A stretch of 64,000 nucleotides of DNA from Bufo bufo. Taxonomy: Eukaryota > Chordata > Amphibia > Anura > Bufonidae. Made by a program: the position numbers and the translations under genes. The stretch spans positions 786,228,772-786,292,771 of the forward strand of contig NC_053389.1 in assembly GCF_905171765.1 (NCBI RefSeq). The letters run 5' to 3'. The notes beneath the pieces were generated by a model. That model made no database searches, was not told where the DNA came from, and worked only from the letters and a program-made list of their open reading frames with translations. Every line of letters starts with the position of its first letter. Within the stretch, counting starts at the first letter, position 1. Positions 46,321 through 57,294 of this stretch are shown in pieces.

Positions 46321-46573
46321 TGTAAAGGAAAGTCCCACACTACATATCCTCAGTCTCAGCAAAGATCATAAATGAATAATGGGGACTAGGTAGTAGTCAC
46401 ACTATATCCCTTACCCACCAGGACCTGGGTACTGTGATCACCAGGCCTTCACCATCCAACACATTGTATAGCTATATTAGCAAAATATGTCACCTGGGAG
46501 TGGAAATTCTCCGGGGATTCCTGTTATTCCATCCAACCATCCATATATCGTTGACTTGTGATTTCTTTTGCAG

Positions 46574-46837
46574 TGAGGTCCCAGGACACGATGGAGTTCG
46601 GAGCCATAAGTTCTGAGGTGTTCGTCCCATTTGGAGAGGCCGTGTGGCTAAACTGCTCTACTCACAAACCTGATCAAACAATCTATGAAAGCAGATTATA
46701 CAAGAATCAGACCAAGAGGGGGCCCAACTGGTTGGCAGTACAAGTGATTGTCAATGACTGGGAGAACTCAACATGTGTCTGCATGCTCAACACTAGAGAT
46801 GAAATTTTGACAAGTCACACCATAGTCATGTCATATG
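46574..46837 (+). CDS. ICAM-like protein, exon 4: Ig domain 1 (second copy)
   Basis: 264-bp exon with the same acceptor (ttcttttgcag) and a donor gtaagtag at 46838, phase 1. It is nearly identical to exon 2 in the first two thirds, including the E-x-x-L-x-K segment, all Cys and all three sequons. The last part differs: CMLNTRDEILTSH in place of CMLDTRNYIFTSH, plus Val-Asn-Asp for Val-Arg-Asp and Ser for Ala near the end. Either a second D1-like domain in the same protein (D1-D2-D1-D2), or an alternative cassette for exon 2. Phase compatibility allows both. Confidence 0.77.
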
Positions 46838-47639
46838 GTAAGTAGCATAATAGAAATCAAAAGTTACATTCAGGGTGCTTTTTATTAAAGGGTATGTCCA
46901 CTTCATTTTTTTTTATTAGAAGGGCTTCCCAATCACTGCAGAGTGTCCCACGTCTAGGACCTCCAGTGACCAGCTGTATTCTGCAATGGAACCTGGCAGC
47001 AAGTGTTCAATTTCCCTGCAGCACCACTGCAGGAGAAATTAAGTATTACACATGTTATGTCCTCCAGAGTGAAAGACACTTTTTGCAGGTGAGCTCCGCT
47101 CTGGCTAACAGAAGGGGTCTTAAGTTAGGAATTTCCCTCTAGAAACTTAGATTCAACTCTAACCCAATCCTGCAAGAAATTATGATGAGCGTTACAATTG
47201 GGACCACTCATCTAAACATGAGCATACAGGTATTTATGATATAAACAATATGTAATGAGGAAATGTAACTTGAGAGAACTGGAATTCTCAGTAGGTTGAG
47301 ACAATTATCTACCACTAAATATTACCTATCACCACCAGATGATAAAGGATAACTCTGTCCTTTCCAGGAAGCACAGACAAGGCCGTTTTAAGACATTGGG
47401 CCCAGTATCATGGTTTCATGCGCTCCCCTCACAAACATTGTTAATTCTTCTACAACATCTACATATTCAATAAATGGCATAAGAGTATATTAAGACACAG
47501 CAATCTACAGCAATCACAGTGTACTGCTGTGACTACTTTTGCAAAACTCTAGCAAATCCACAACATGAGTCTACAAGTGAACATATCAATAAAAGATTGG
47601 CACACTCATACATACGGAGCCACACGGAATCTGAACAAT

Positions 47640-49091
47640 TTATTATTATTACAAACTTATTTTTGGCCCAGTGGGAACATGAACATATTGGTCCTAAGCT
47701 TGGGGGCGACCTGGTCCTATGGCGGCGCTACATCGACAATGTTATTTTTATTTGGAGAAATGGCGAAGATGGACTACAACAATTTATGGATGAACTTAAT
47801 AAGAACCTATATAACTTGTGTTTCACGGCAGGCACAAATAGAGAGAAGGTAGACTTCCTGGGTATACAAATAACAAAAAAAGAAAATAAATACCTGTGCA
47901 ATACCTATCACAAACCAACATTCAAAAATGGGTTTATTCCCTTCTCTAGCTGTCATTTGCAAAAATGGCTTACAAATGTCCCCTTCGGACAGTTCCGCCG
48001 TATTAGGCGCAACTGTACTGAAAATAAAATTTTTTAGGAGGAAGCTACAAAAATGAGCTTAAAGTTTAGAGAAAAACATTACCCAGTGACAATACTTGAG
48101 GAAGCTTTGGAAAAAGTGAGACAGCTGGACAGAAAATCCTTTTTTGAAACCAAATCCCCACAGGACCCTGATAAGAACTCTGAGTTCAGACTAATTTTGC
48201 CTTACAATGCCCAATCGAGGCAAATATCACAGTTGATTAAACGGCATTGGCATCATGTCTTATATGACAAAACCATTGGTTCGATACTACCAGCCCAACC
48301 ACTCATCACATGTACTAAGGCTCCCAATCTGGGTATACAGATAGCCCCCTCAGTAAAAGATAAAAAGAAAAAAAACTAATGCACAATGTTGGCTGAATCC
48401 CCATGGTTTCTTTAGATGCGGAATGTGTATAGGATGTAGAAAAACGAAATTTCCTAAGAAAACCATGGAGATTTCTTCAACTCAGAACGCCTTCTCGATG
48501 ACTGTAAAACAATCCCTTACATGTAACTCCTCCAGTGTGGTCTATCTAATCCAATGCCCTTGTCCTAAGCAGTACATTAGTCGGACTAAAAGACAACTAA
48601 AAATTTGAATATCAGAGCATCTCAACAACATAACAAAAGGATGTGAAAACAATCCATTATCGAAACATTTTAAAAAGATGCATAACAAAAGCTGTGCAGG
48701 CCTGTCATTCATGGCGCTGGAGAAGATAGACACACACTGGAGGGGGGGAAACCACATAGAGAAGATATCGAGAGCCGAATCCAGGCGCATCTATGATTTT
48801 GGGAGTTTGACGCCAATGGGGCTAAACTTTTGGCTTTCTGTAAATATAGGGTCGTCCACCCATTTATTCACAGAGGATCGCATGTCGGGCTGTTTATCAG
48901 CACTGCGATCCTCTCTGGATTGTGGGTGTACGTCACCTGAGTCTTCCCTGAATGTGTCAGATCCATCATTAAGTGGCCCAATTTTGAAGAGCGTCACTTT
49001 GGAGGATGGATATTTGAACATTAGATATTTGAACATAAGAATTACCAGAAATATAGAATGTATGGAACAATTTGCTCATAATTGGAATTAG
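47640..49091 (+). pseudogene. Penelope-like reverse transcriptase and GIY-YIG endonuclease, broken
   Basis: The 5'-truncated RT starts inside the palm: LVLWRRYIDNVIFIW is the catalytic box, but the second Asp is Asn (YIDN), which would disable it. KVDFLGIQI and YHKPTF follow. An in-frame TAG lies at 48035-48037. The frame shifts in an A-rich tract near 48368. Then come a Cys motif (CGMCIGC), the endonuclease signature VYLIQCPCPKQYIS (YIG reads YIS), a TGA at 48606-48608, and ISEHLNNI with FKKMHNKS downstream, ending at 49091. The RT plus GIY-YIG order is diagnostic of Penelope-like elements. The copy cannot produce an active protein. Confidence 0.87.
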
Positions 49092-49431
49092 GAATGGTAT
49101 TTTGAGAAAATATGACATACAGTCGATCTAGCATTGAAAAATGCTAAAAATATCGAAAAAACGCATCAAAAAGGAAAAAAACGCATCAAAAGAAAAAACG
49201 CACAAAAATCGCATTAAAAAACCTCATATATAGAAACATTTGAAAAACAGCAAAATCGTATTGTTTATGAACTTATAAACAAATACGGGCAGTCACAGCA
49301 GTAAGAAATACCCTTACAGACGACAGAATAATCGTACATGTGAAAAATCCACATTGAAGGAATCCATACCTTTTTTTCCATAAGTCCATTGAAGGGTATA
49401 AAAACCCACAATCCACTTGCAAGTGGTGTTG

Positions 49432-49471
49432 CCACTGAGGAAGGGGAGAGCTATCCCCGAAACGCGTCTGG
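49432..49471 (+). ncRNA. Hammerhead ribozyme, Penelope-type, core complete
   Basis: Order: stem I CCA (49432-49434), core CTGAGGA (49435-49441, matching CUGANGA), stem II GGGG/CCCC (49443-49446 with 49455-49458), GAAA (49459-49462), short CGCG stem III, cleavage triplet GTC ending at 49468, and TGG closing stem I. Penelope-like elements are known to carry minimal hammerheads with a very short stem III. All core positions fit. Predicted cleavage is after 49468. Stem I is short in the core, so activity may need a dimer or flanking pairs. Confidence 0.72.
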
Positions 49472-50250
49472 TAAATGCCTTCACTCCACAAAGATCTGAA
49501 CCTCGATTGAACAGTGCACTGTTATTTACAAAGACCTCGAGGATTCGAAAACAGACACCTCGCATAACCAACTCTGAACCAGCCGGAAACTGTCACTGGG
49601 AATACAACCCATGTGACATACAGATTTTCGAGACATCGACATAGCAAAAGCCGGGATACCAGCCTGCAGCCGAATTAAACAACAACTCGAAAAACCAGCT
49701 GAGTAAAAGGGAAGGTAAGCCCACGAGTGTGGGTTATTGGTATTGACTCTGACTTACATCATATGAAATAATACCGATCCAGCTAATGCGATTGTCTTAC
49801 AAGACTTTCTATGCCGTTTTTTTTTAACGAAAATTTATAAGATTTTTTTCATGCTGTTTTTTCGAAAGAAAATCTATATGAAAATATATGCGAAAATTTT
49901 GTGAATATTCTGATGAGAATTAACAACAGGACATTTGAGAAGCGTGTGGACTGTACTGACAAGTAGTGGTACACATCTGTGTACCGGTGGTCCGCTGCTG
50001 AGATACAACAGATATTCACAATTGGGTGCAATCCTACATTTATCACTTTATGCATTAACCAGATATCCATTGTCTGTAAGATAGCAGCCGCTTGCATACT
50101 AGCAGAGTAGGCCAAAGAAATACCTAGGGCATTTGTAATCTTTTGCGGACACTTATACCAGCCAGTATCCGCAATAAGATAACCCAAGCAACATTGAATC
50201 TATTATATATTATATATTTAATCCATTTTTATTTTTGATATTTTATCATA

Positions 50251-51189
50251 CAGTACAGACCAAAAGTTTGGACACACCTTCTCATTCAAAGAGTTTTCTT
50301 TATTTTCATGACTATGAAAATTGTAGATTCACACTGAAGGCATCAAAACTATGAATTAACACATGTGGAATTATATACATAACAAACAAGTGTGAAACAA
50401 CTGAAAATATGTCATATTCTAGGTTCTGCAAAGTAGCCACCTTTTGCTTTGATTACTGCTTTGCACACTCTTGGCCTTCTCTTGATGAGCTTCAAGAGGT
50501 AGTCCCCTGAAATGGTTTTCACTTCACAGGTGTGCCCTGTCAGGTTTAATAAGTGGGATTTCTTGCCTTATAAATGGGGTTGGGACCATCAGTTGCGTTG
50601 AGGAGAAGTCAGGTGGATACACAGCTGATAGTCCTACTGAATAGACTGTTAGAATTTGTATTATGGCAAGAAAAAAACAGCTAAGTAAAGAAAAACGAGT
50701 GGCCATCATTACTTTAAGAAATGAAGGTCAGTCAGTCAGCCGAAAAATTGGGAAAACTTTGAAAGTAAGGGCTATTTGACCATGAAGGAGAGTGATGGGG
50801 TGCTGCGCCAGATGACCTGGCCTCCACAGTCACCGGACCTGAACCCAATCGAGATGGTTTGGGGTGAGCTGGACCGCAGAGTGAAGGCAAAAGGGCCAAC
50901 AAGTGCTAAGCATCTCTGGGAACTCCTTCAAGACTGTTGGAAGACCATTTCAGGGGACTACCTCTTGAAGCTCATCAAGAGAATGCCAAGAGTGTGCAAA
51001 GCAGTAATCCATGCAAAAGGTGGCTACTTTGAAGAACCTAGAATATGACATATTTTCTGTTGTTTCACACTTGTTTGTTATGTATATAATTCCACATGTG
51101 TTAATTCATAGTTTTGATGCCTTCATAGTCATGAAAATAAAGAAAACTCTTTGAATGAGAAGGTGTGTCCAAACTTTTGGTCTGTACTG
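50251..51189 (+). mobile_element. Tc1/mariner element, internally deleted, nested in the Penelope-like element
   Basis: Termini cagtacagaccaaaagtttg and caaacttttggtctgtactg are perfect inverted repeats, flanked by TA (50249-50250 and 51190-51191). The inverted ends extend about 150 bases (ctcattcaaagagtttt, ttgtttcacacttg). At 939 bp it is shorter than a full Tc1 because of an internal deletion. Confidence 0.93.
50664..51048 (+). pseudogene. Tc1 transposase remnant with central deletion
   Basis: The N-terminal helix-turn-helix start (ATG at 50664, then ARKKQLSKEKRVAIITLR) runs to about 50765. It then jumps to the last catalytic region PPQSPDLNPIEMVW and the C-terminal tail with RMPRVCKAVIHAKGG, ending at 51048. 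The first two catalytic Asp residues and the linker are missing, so the copy is non-autonomous. It keeps the catalytic Glu context. Confidence 0.85.
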
Positions 51190-51391
51190 TATGTGCATTT
51201 TTATTGTATTTTAACTAGACATAGTAATAATAAATTGTTCAGATTCCGTGTGGCTCAGTATGTATGAGTGTGCCAATCTTTTATTGATAGTTACATTATT
51301 TGAAGGGTGAATTCATCAGATTGTGCACCTTCCGTGTTTGTGTAGTTAGTGAGCTATTTCCACAAATTTTTCAAATCTACAAGTGAACATA

Positions 51392-52749
51392 CCCTAGAAT
51401 ATTTTTACCTATTTATACACATTAATGGGACCCAATCGGATTTCTTCTTTATATAGCCCAGACCCCCATGATGATGTCATCCAGCAGCTAAAAAGAACAG
51501 TGCCAGACAGATGATGACCCAGGCAGTAACAGTAGCTCAGAATGTAATAGTGCACCACACAGTAAAAGTACTCATGATGTGTGCCAGACAAAAATAGTGC
51601 CCCCTTTAGGTCCCACATTGTAATACTGCTCTCTTTATGTCCCAAACAGTAATATGGCCACCTCTGTGCACTAGACATTAGCATTTTCACATGTAGGTTT
51701 ATTTTTGCCCCAGGTCTCAATTCCTTCGACCTCATTTAATGATTAATGTTTGCTTTAAATGGATGGAAATGTTCTGTATCTAAAAACCAGTACCGATGTA
51801 AAACTCAGTGTCCCATAAGTGCCGCTCTAGCACATAATGCGGATTTGACTGCAAGGGGTTAGTTTATTCCACTCACTCAATCTTGCACTCACCTGCCACT
51901 CAGGCTGCAAACCGAGCATAATTCACCCCCAACCAGTCCACACACCCTTAAATTACTTTGCTTTACCAGTGACAGGGAAGAAGATGTACACCATTCAGAT
52001 TGGGTCTCCCAAGGTGTGGGTCTCCCAAGGTCCCAAATTTTTATCTTCCCTCAGAAACAGGGATGGGGCTGGCAGGACAACCCCCTGCATCCTGGTCCAG
52101 CCCTACAGCCGGCACTTAATTATCCTTGCTCATCCCACCTAACCATCCAACTGGCAGATATGAAATATGAACAAAACATGACTTCAAGCCTGTACAGAAA
52201 GTAGTCCAGGCATATTTCCATGTTTCATCATAGAGATCGCATAGACACTAAATATGAGACATGTAGGCTCTACAGGATGTGAGATCCTTGATCTATGGAG
52301 ATGCATGCAGTAAGGCATGGGGTGTTGGGGCTTTATGCGAAGCCCATGATGTACCAAATGCAATAAGAAAAAATACACCTTAAAACACTTAGGTCATAAC
52401 AGGAATGAATTACAGCCTATGATATTCCTATGTAAAGCCATGCATGACTCTAGGGCTCCTGTACGGTGTGTCAGAGTCAAGTGTCCGAGTCAAGTATCAG
52501 GGTGATTATTTTACCTCAAACTGACATTATTCTGATACTTGACTATGATATCTGACCATGTCCTAAAATGAACACTGTACTCCTACTGTGAGTGGAACCT
52601 CAATTTCTGAGTCCTTCATGAATTTCCATTTTATTGAGTGATCTTCGTGTGTGAGGAATGGTGCATATTTAATTGAGTAATGCCTCAAACCAAACAGCAT
52701 GTCCCAATATTAATATAGTAACATGAATATACATGTGATATCATTGTAG
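51392..52749. other. D1-D2 intron, unit 2, right part
   Basis: 51470-51740 aligns with unit 1 at 43040-43270. The remainder has no recognised exon or repeat apart from a duplicated gggtctcccaaggt near 52000-52030. Confidence 0.5.
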
Positions 52750-53061
52750 CTTTGCCCTCCGATGTCACTATAGACCTGCAGACGGAGCTACAGGAAGGAA
52801 AAGAATATACGATCAACTGTACGGTTCATGAAGTTGCTCCTTTGGAGTATCTTACCATAAACATCAGCAGAGGAGAGGATGTCATTGATGGAAAATCATA
52901 TGAAGGACCACACGTGGTGAATAGAAGGACTGTGAGTCACTTACATACATTCACAGCTTGTCGCAGTGACAACCTTAAGGACTTCTCCTGTGAGGCAATC
53001 CTACGACTTGGGTCAGAGGTCCACACAGTCAAGTCCACGGAGATAACCGTACAGTCCTACA
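52750..53061 (+). CDS. ICAM-like protein, exon 5: Ig domain 2 (second copy)
   Basis: 312-bp exon with acceptor cattgtag at 52749 and donor gtaagttgg at 53062, phase 1. It encodes ALPSDVTIDLQ, EGKEYTINC, APLEYLTINISRG and FSCEAILRLG. About 14 of 104 residues differ from exon 3, including an extra Cys in TACRSDN and several charge changes. The next exon (further Ig domain or membrane anchor) is not recognised before the window end. Confidence 0.76.
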
Positions 53062-54329
53062 GTAAGTTGGATTACAAGTCTGGCATTTCTGTCTTCTCCA
53101 AGGGAAATATGGGCCAAAGTCCTCATTGTTAAGGATGCAGCGTCTTACATATGTGTGTAAAAGGGACATTTTAAACATCTGCCTATTTATCTAATGTATT
53201 TGCAATGTATGGTATTTCCTATTATCAGGCTGGCATTGTCATTTCACCCATTCACCCCTAGGTGGTGCTGGCGCCACTCATTTATATAGCTTGAGGTGTG
53301 TCTAGCTCAGGGCATTCCAGTGTAGTAGATTGTAGTGTATTGTAGAGAGGAGGAAAGCAAGTGTAAGGAGGAATGAAACAGGCCTTATCCACTATGTAGC
53401 TGCAATTTCTTTCCTCCGGGACCTGATGAATCCTGGAGAGGACAAACTAAGAGTAGTTACAGCAGCTTAGCACTGGACAGTAAGTCTACGTCTAAATATA
53501 AAGCAAGTCTAGTGAAGGTTAGAGCTGAGTCTGGCCTATGGACTTCACAAACACAAGTGACCAGGAGTAACTTTCCAAGTTCCTGGACACAGCCGGATGA
53601 CCAAGGTGCCAAGTTGTTCTTATTTACTAGAAGCCTTCCAGGATATAGTGAACCTGAATACTTCAGGAGAGCATCCTGCAAATAATGTAGCAGAGAGTTT
53701 GCCTGCCACGAGGGAGAAACGCCCTTATTGGATGGCTCAAGATAAGTAGAAAACCGTATATTTAGTACCTGAGTGCTATGGAAAGTGGACTTAAAGTAAA
53801 TCTAATTATTCTTCGCCTGTAAAGGTAAAGTACTAGAGAACTCCTTAACTGACAATTGCCTAAACCTGATAAAAGGAATACTACTGAACCTATTTATAAG
53901 TCATCACTCATGCCATAAAAAATGAACTGTATCTGTATTGACTACCTGAAGACAATTGATTCAGTAAATATTCAACTGTTTGATTATAACTGCCTTCTCA
54001 TCATTTCTACTACTACACTCAACATTTGCACCTTACGGTGCTGGCGTCAGCAGGGCCGTCTTTAATATTGATTGGACCCTGGGCAAAAATTTACTTGGGC
54101 CCCCTGGATCCCGCCTTCCCACACCCTAGCATGCAATAACGCCCTCCACCACAACAGACACCAAAAAAATCCACACACCTGGTAGAGTACAGTGAATGAC
54201 TGTAAATACTTCAAGTTCTGATGACTCCAGCGGCTCAGGATCAGTGCTCTGGGCAGCTGGGCTCAGGCTGGAAGTGGGCACCGCTCTGCAGGAAGGAGAC
54301 CGGGGCTCGGCTCACCCTAGTATTACAGT
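53062..54329. other. Intron or intergenic sequence after exon 5
   Basis: 53070-53130 aligns with unit 1 after D2. A TATA-like atttatatagc at 53279 lies in an unrecognised, possibly LTR-derived block (53230-53750). 54050-54140 carries a dispersed-repeat phrase (gggccgtctttaatattg). No gene is supported. Confidence 0.4.
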
Positions 54330-55576
54330 GCCCCCCAGCACCCCACAGTATGCATTATAGCACCCTATAGTATACAGCACCCCACAGTATGCAGTATAGC
54401 ACCCTAAAGTATACAGCACACCACAGTATGCAGTATAGCACCCTATAGTATACAGCACCCGACAGTATGCAGTATAGCACCCTATAGTATACAGCACCCC
54501 ATACTATACAGTATACAGCACCCCACAGGATATAGTAGAGCAGTATAGCACCCCACAGTATACAGCACCCCACAGTATACAGCACCTCACAGTATACAGT
54601 AGAGCAGTATAGCACCCCACAATATACAGCACCCCACAATATACAGCACCTCACAGTATACAGCACCTCACAGTATACAGTATACAGCTCCCCGCAGTAT
54701 ACAGTAGAGCAGTATAGCACCCCACAACATACAGCACCCCACACTATACAGCACCTTACAGTATACAGCCCCCCACAATATACAGCCCCCCACAGTATAC
54801 AGCCCCCCACAGTATACAGCACCCCACAATATACAGCCCCCCACAGTATACAGCACCTCACGGCATACAGCACCTCACAGTATACAGTAGAGCAGTATAG
54901 CACTCCACAATATACAGCACCCCACATTATACAGCACCTCACAGTATACAGCACCTCACAGTATACAGTATAGCACCCCAAACTATACAGAATACAGCAC
55001 CTCACGGTATACAGTATACAGCACCCCAAACTATACAGAACACAGCACCTCACAGTATACAGTATACAGCACCCCACAGTATACAGCAGAGCAGTATAGC
55101 ACCCCACAGTATACAGCACCCCACAGTATACAGTAGAGCAGTATAGCACCCCACAGTATACAGCACCCCACAGTATACAGCACCCCACAGTATACAGTAG
55201 AGCAGTATAGCACCCCACAGTATACAGCATCCCAAAGTATACAGTAGAGCAGTAGAGCACACCACAGTATACAGCCCCCCACAGTATACAGCACCCAACA
55301 GTATACAGTAGAGCAGTATATCACCCCACAGTATACAGCACCTCACGGTATACAGCACCTCAAGGTATACAGCACCTCACAGTATACAGTACCCCACAGT
55401 ATACAAAAGAACAGTATAGCACCCCACAGTATACAGCACCCCACCGTATACAGCACCCCACCGTATACAGCACCTCACAGTATACAGTAGAGCAGCACAG
55501 CACCCCACAGTAAACAGCCCCCCACAGTATACAGTCCCCCACAGTATACAGCACCCCATAGTATACAGTACCTCAC
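54330..55576 (-). repeat. Irregular cagtataca minisatellite, about 1.25 kb
   Basis: An array of gtatacagcaccccaca and gtatacagcacctcaca units, with a higher-order insert gtagagcagtatagcacccc. It gives artificial Cys/Tyr/Leu/Gly-rich ORFs on the minus strand (VYCGVLYTVG repeats). It ends exactly where a CR1 copy begins. Confidence 0.95.
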
Positions 55577-57294
55577 AGGCCAGACAGGTGCTGGTAGTGG
55601 GAGACTCCATTATTAGGGGAACAGATAGGGAAATCTGTCACAAAGACCGTGATCGCCGAACAGTGTGCTGTCTTCCTGGCGCTAGAGTTCGACACATTGC
55701 GGATCGGGTTGACCGATTACTGGGAGGGGCTGGAGAAGATCCAGCGGTCATAGTCCATATCGGAACCAATGACAAAGTTAGAGGTAGGTGGAGAGTCCTT
55801 AAAAATGATTTCAGGGATTTAGGTCAAAAGCTTAGGGCAAGGACCTCAAAGGTAGTATTTTCCGAAATACTGCCTGTACCATGAGCCACACAAGAAAGGC
55901 AGCGGGAGATTAGGGAGATTAACAAGTGGCTCAAGAACTGGTGTAGGAAGGAGGGGTTTGGGTTCCTGGAGAACTGGGCCAACTTCTCTATCGGATACAG
56001 GCTCTATCGTAGGGACGGGCTGCACCTCAATGGGAAAGGGGCAGCTGTGCTGGGGAGAAAGATGGCTAGAAGGTTGGAGGAGTGTTTAAACTAGGGACTG
56101 GGGGGGAGGGAAATTACATTACAGGAGGGGAAGATAGGGCAGATAGAGACCGGGGGCAAGGTAGTGGGACTGGGGGAGGAATGGAAGGAGGGACTAGAAC
56201 AGTTCAGAAGGAAAGGTGTAGGGTAAAAAATATACATAAACCTCTCAAATGTATGTATACTAATGCCAGAAGCCTGACTAATAAAACTGGGGAGCTGGAA
56301 TTAGTGATTTGTGAGGAGAACTATGACATAGTGGGAATAACTGAGACATGGCTGGATGATAGCTATGACAGTGGGAATAACTGAGACATGGCTGGATGAT
56401 AGCTATGACATAGTGGGAATAACTGAGACATGGCTGGATGATAGCTATGACTGGGCAGTTAATGTACAGGGTTACAGTCTGTTTAGAAAGGATCATCAAA
56501 ACCGGAGAGGGGGAGGGGTCTGCCTTTATGTAAAGTCCTGTTTAAAGCCCACAGTCCGTGAAGATATAAGTGAGGGACATGAACATGTGGAGTCACTGTG
56601 GGTAGAGATACATGGAGCTAAAAACAACAATAAATTACTAATAGGAGTTTACTATAAACCACCTAATATACCAGAGTCCACAGAAAATCTACTACTAAAC
56701 GAGATAGACGAGGTGGAAAATCATAATGAGGTGGTTATTATGGGGGACTTCAACTACCCAGATATAGACTGGGAAACTTAAACTTGTATATCTCATAAAG
56801 GAAACAGGTTCTTGGCAATAACCAAAGACAATTACCTCTCCCAACTGGTTCAGGACCCGACTAGAGGGACGGCCATACTGGACTTAGTATTAACCAATAG
56901 GCCTGACAGAACATCAGACGTGCAGGTTGGGGGACACCTGGGAAATAGTGACCATAAAGTAATAACCTTCCACTTATCATTCAAAAGAGCGTTTCTACAG
57001 GGAGGAACAAAAATACCAAACTTCAAAAAAGCTAAATTTAGCCAACTAAGAGAGGCCATAGGCCTAACTAACTGGGACAAGTCCTCAAAAATAAAAATAC
57101 AGCCACAAAATGGGATATCTTTAAAAGCATCCTAAAATCTCATTGTGAGAGGTACATACCGTATAGGAACAAAAGGTTAAGGAACAAAAAGAAACCAATG
57201 TGGATAAATAGAACTGTAAAGAAAGCAATAAATGACAAAAAGAAAGCATATCAATCACTAAAACAGGAGGGTGCACGGAAGCACTGAAAAACTA
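55577..57294 (+). mobile_element. CR1-type LINE, 5'-truncated, interrupted by an LTR
   Basis: It corresponds to about 12702-14332 of the nearly full-length CR1. It holds the esterase half of ORF1 (VVGDSIIRGTD to DGLHLN) and the endonuclease half of ORF2. Breaks: TGA at 55882-55884 in place of a Trp codon, a 9-bp duplication near 55908, a local repeat of the ITETWLDDSYD segment (56330-56450, three copies), TAA at 56779-56781, and frameshifts near 57080 and 57273. It stops at 57294 where an LTR begins. Confidence 0.92.

Larger units (their letters stand above)
47586..51376 (+). mobile_element. Penelope-like retroelement in unit 2 intron
   Basis: It is flanked by the direct repeat CTACAAGTGAACATA (47571-47585 and 51377-51391), a 15-16-bp target duplication. 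Unit 1 shows the uninterrupted site (near 42125). The first 65 bases (47586-47650) are the reverse complement of 51225-51289 near the other end, an arrangement known in Penelope-like elements. Inside are RT and GIY-YIG segments, a hammerhead motif and a nested Tc1 remnant (50251-51189). The 5' part of the RT is missing. Confidence 0.88.
44785..53150 (+). repeat. ICAM-like D1-D2 cassette, unit 2
   Basis: Paralogue of 40030-44770. The leading segment 44785-45020 matches 40085-40340 (gtcacctctg, gaatggttat, ttttggagtacat, aatgcac). The pre-D1 intron 46320-46573 matches 40630-40848. Its D1-D2 intron is interrupted by a 3.8-kb Penelope-like element, which accounts for its greater length. Confidence 0.88.

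Noticed and set aside
44683..46573. Second signal-peptide exon for an independent gene starting at the second D1
   Set aside because: No ATG with a hydrophobic run and a phase 1 donor was found, although a diverged or very short exon could be missed by eye.
54355..55610. Minus-strand ORFs rich in Cys, Tyr, Leu and Gly
   Set aside because: Translation of the cagtataca minisatellite; resembles a Cys-rich protein only by repetition.
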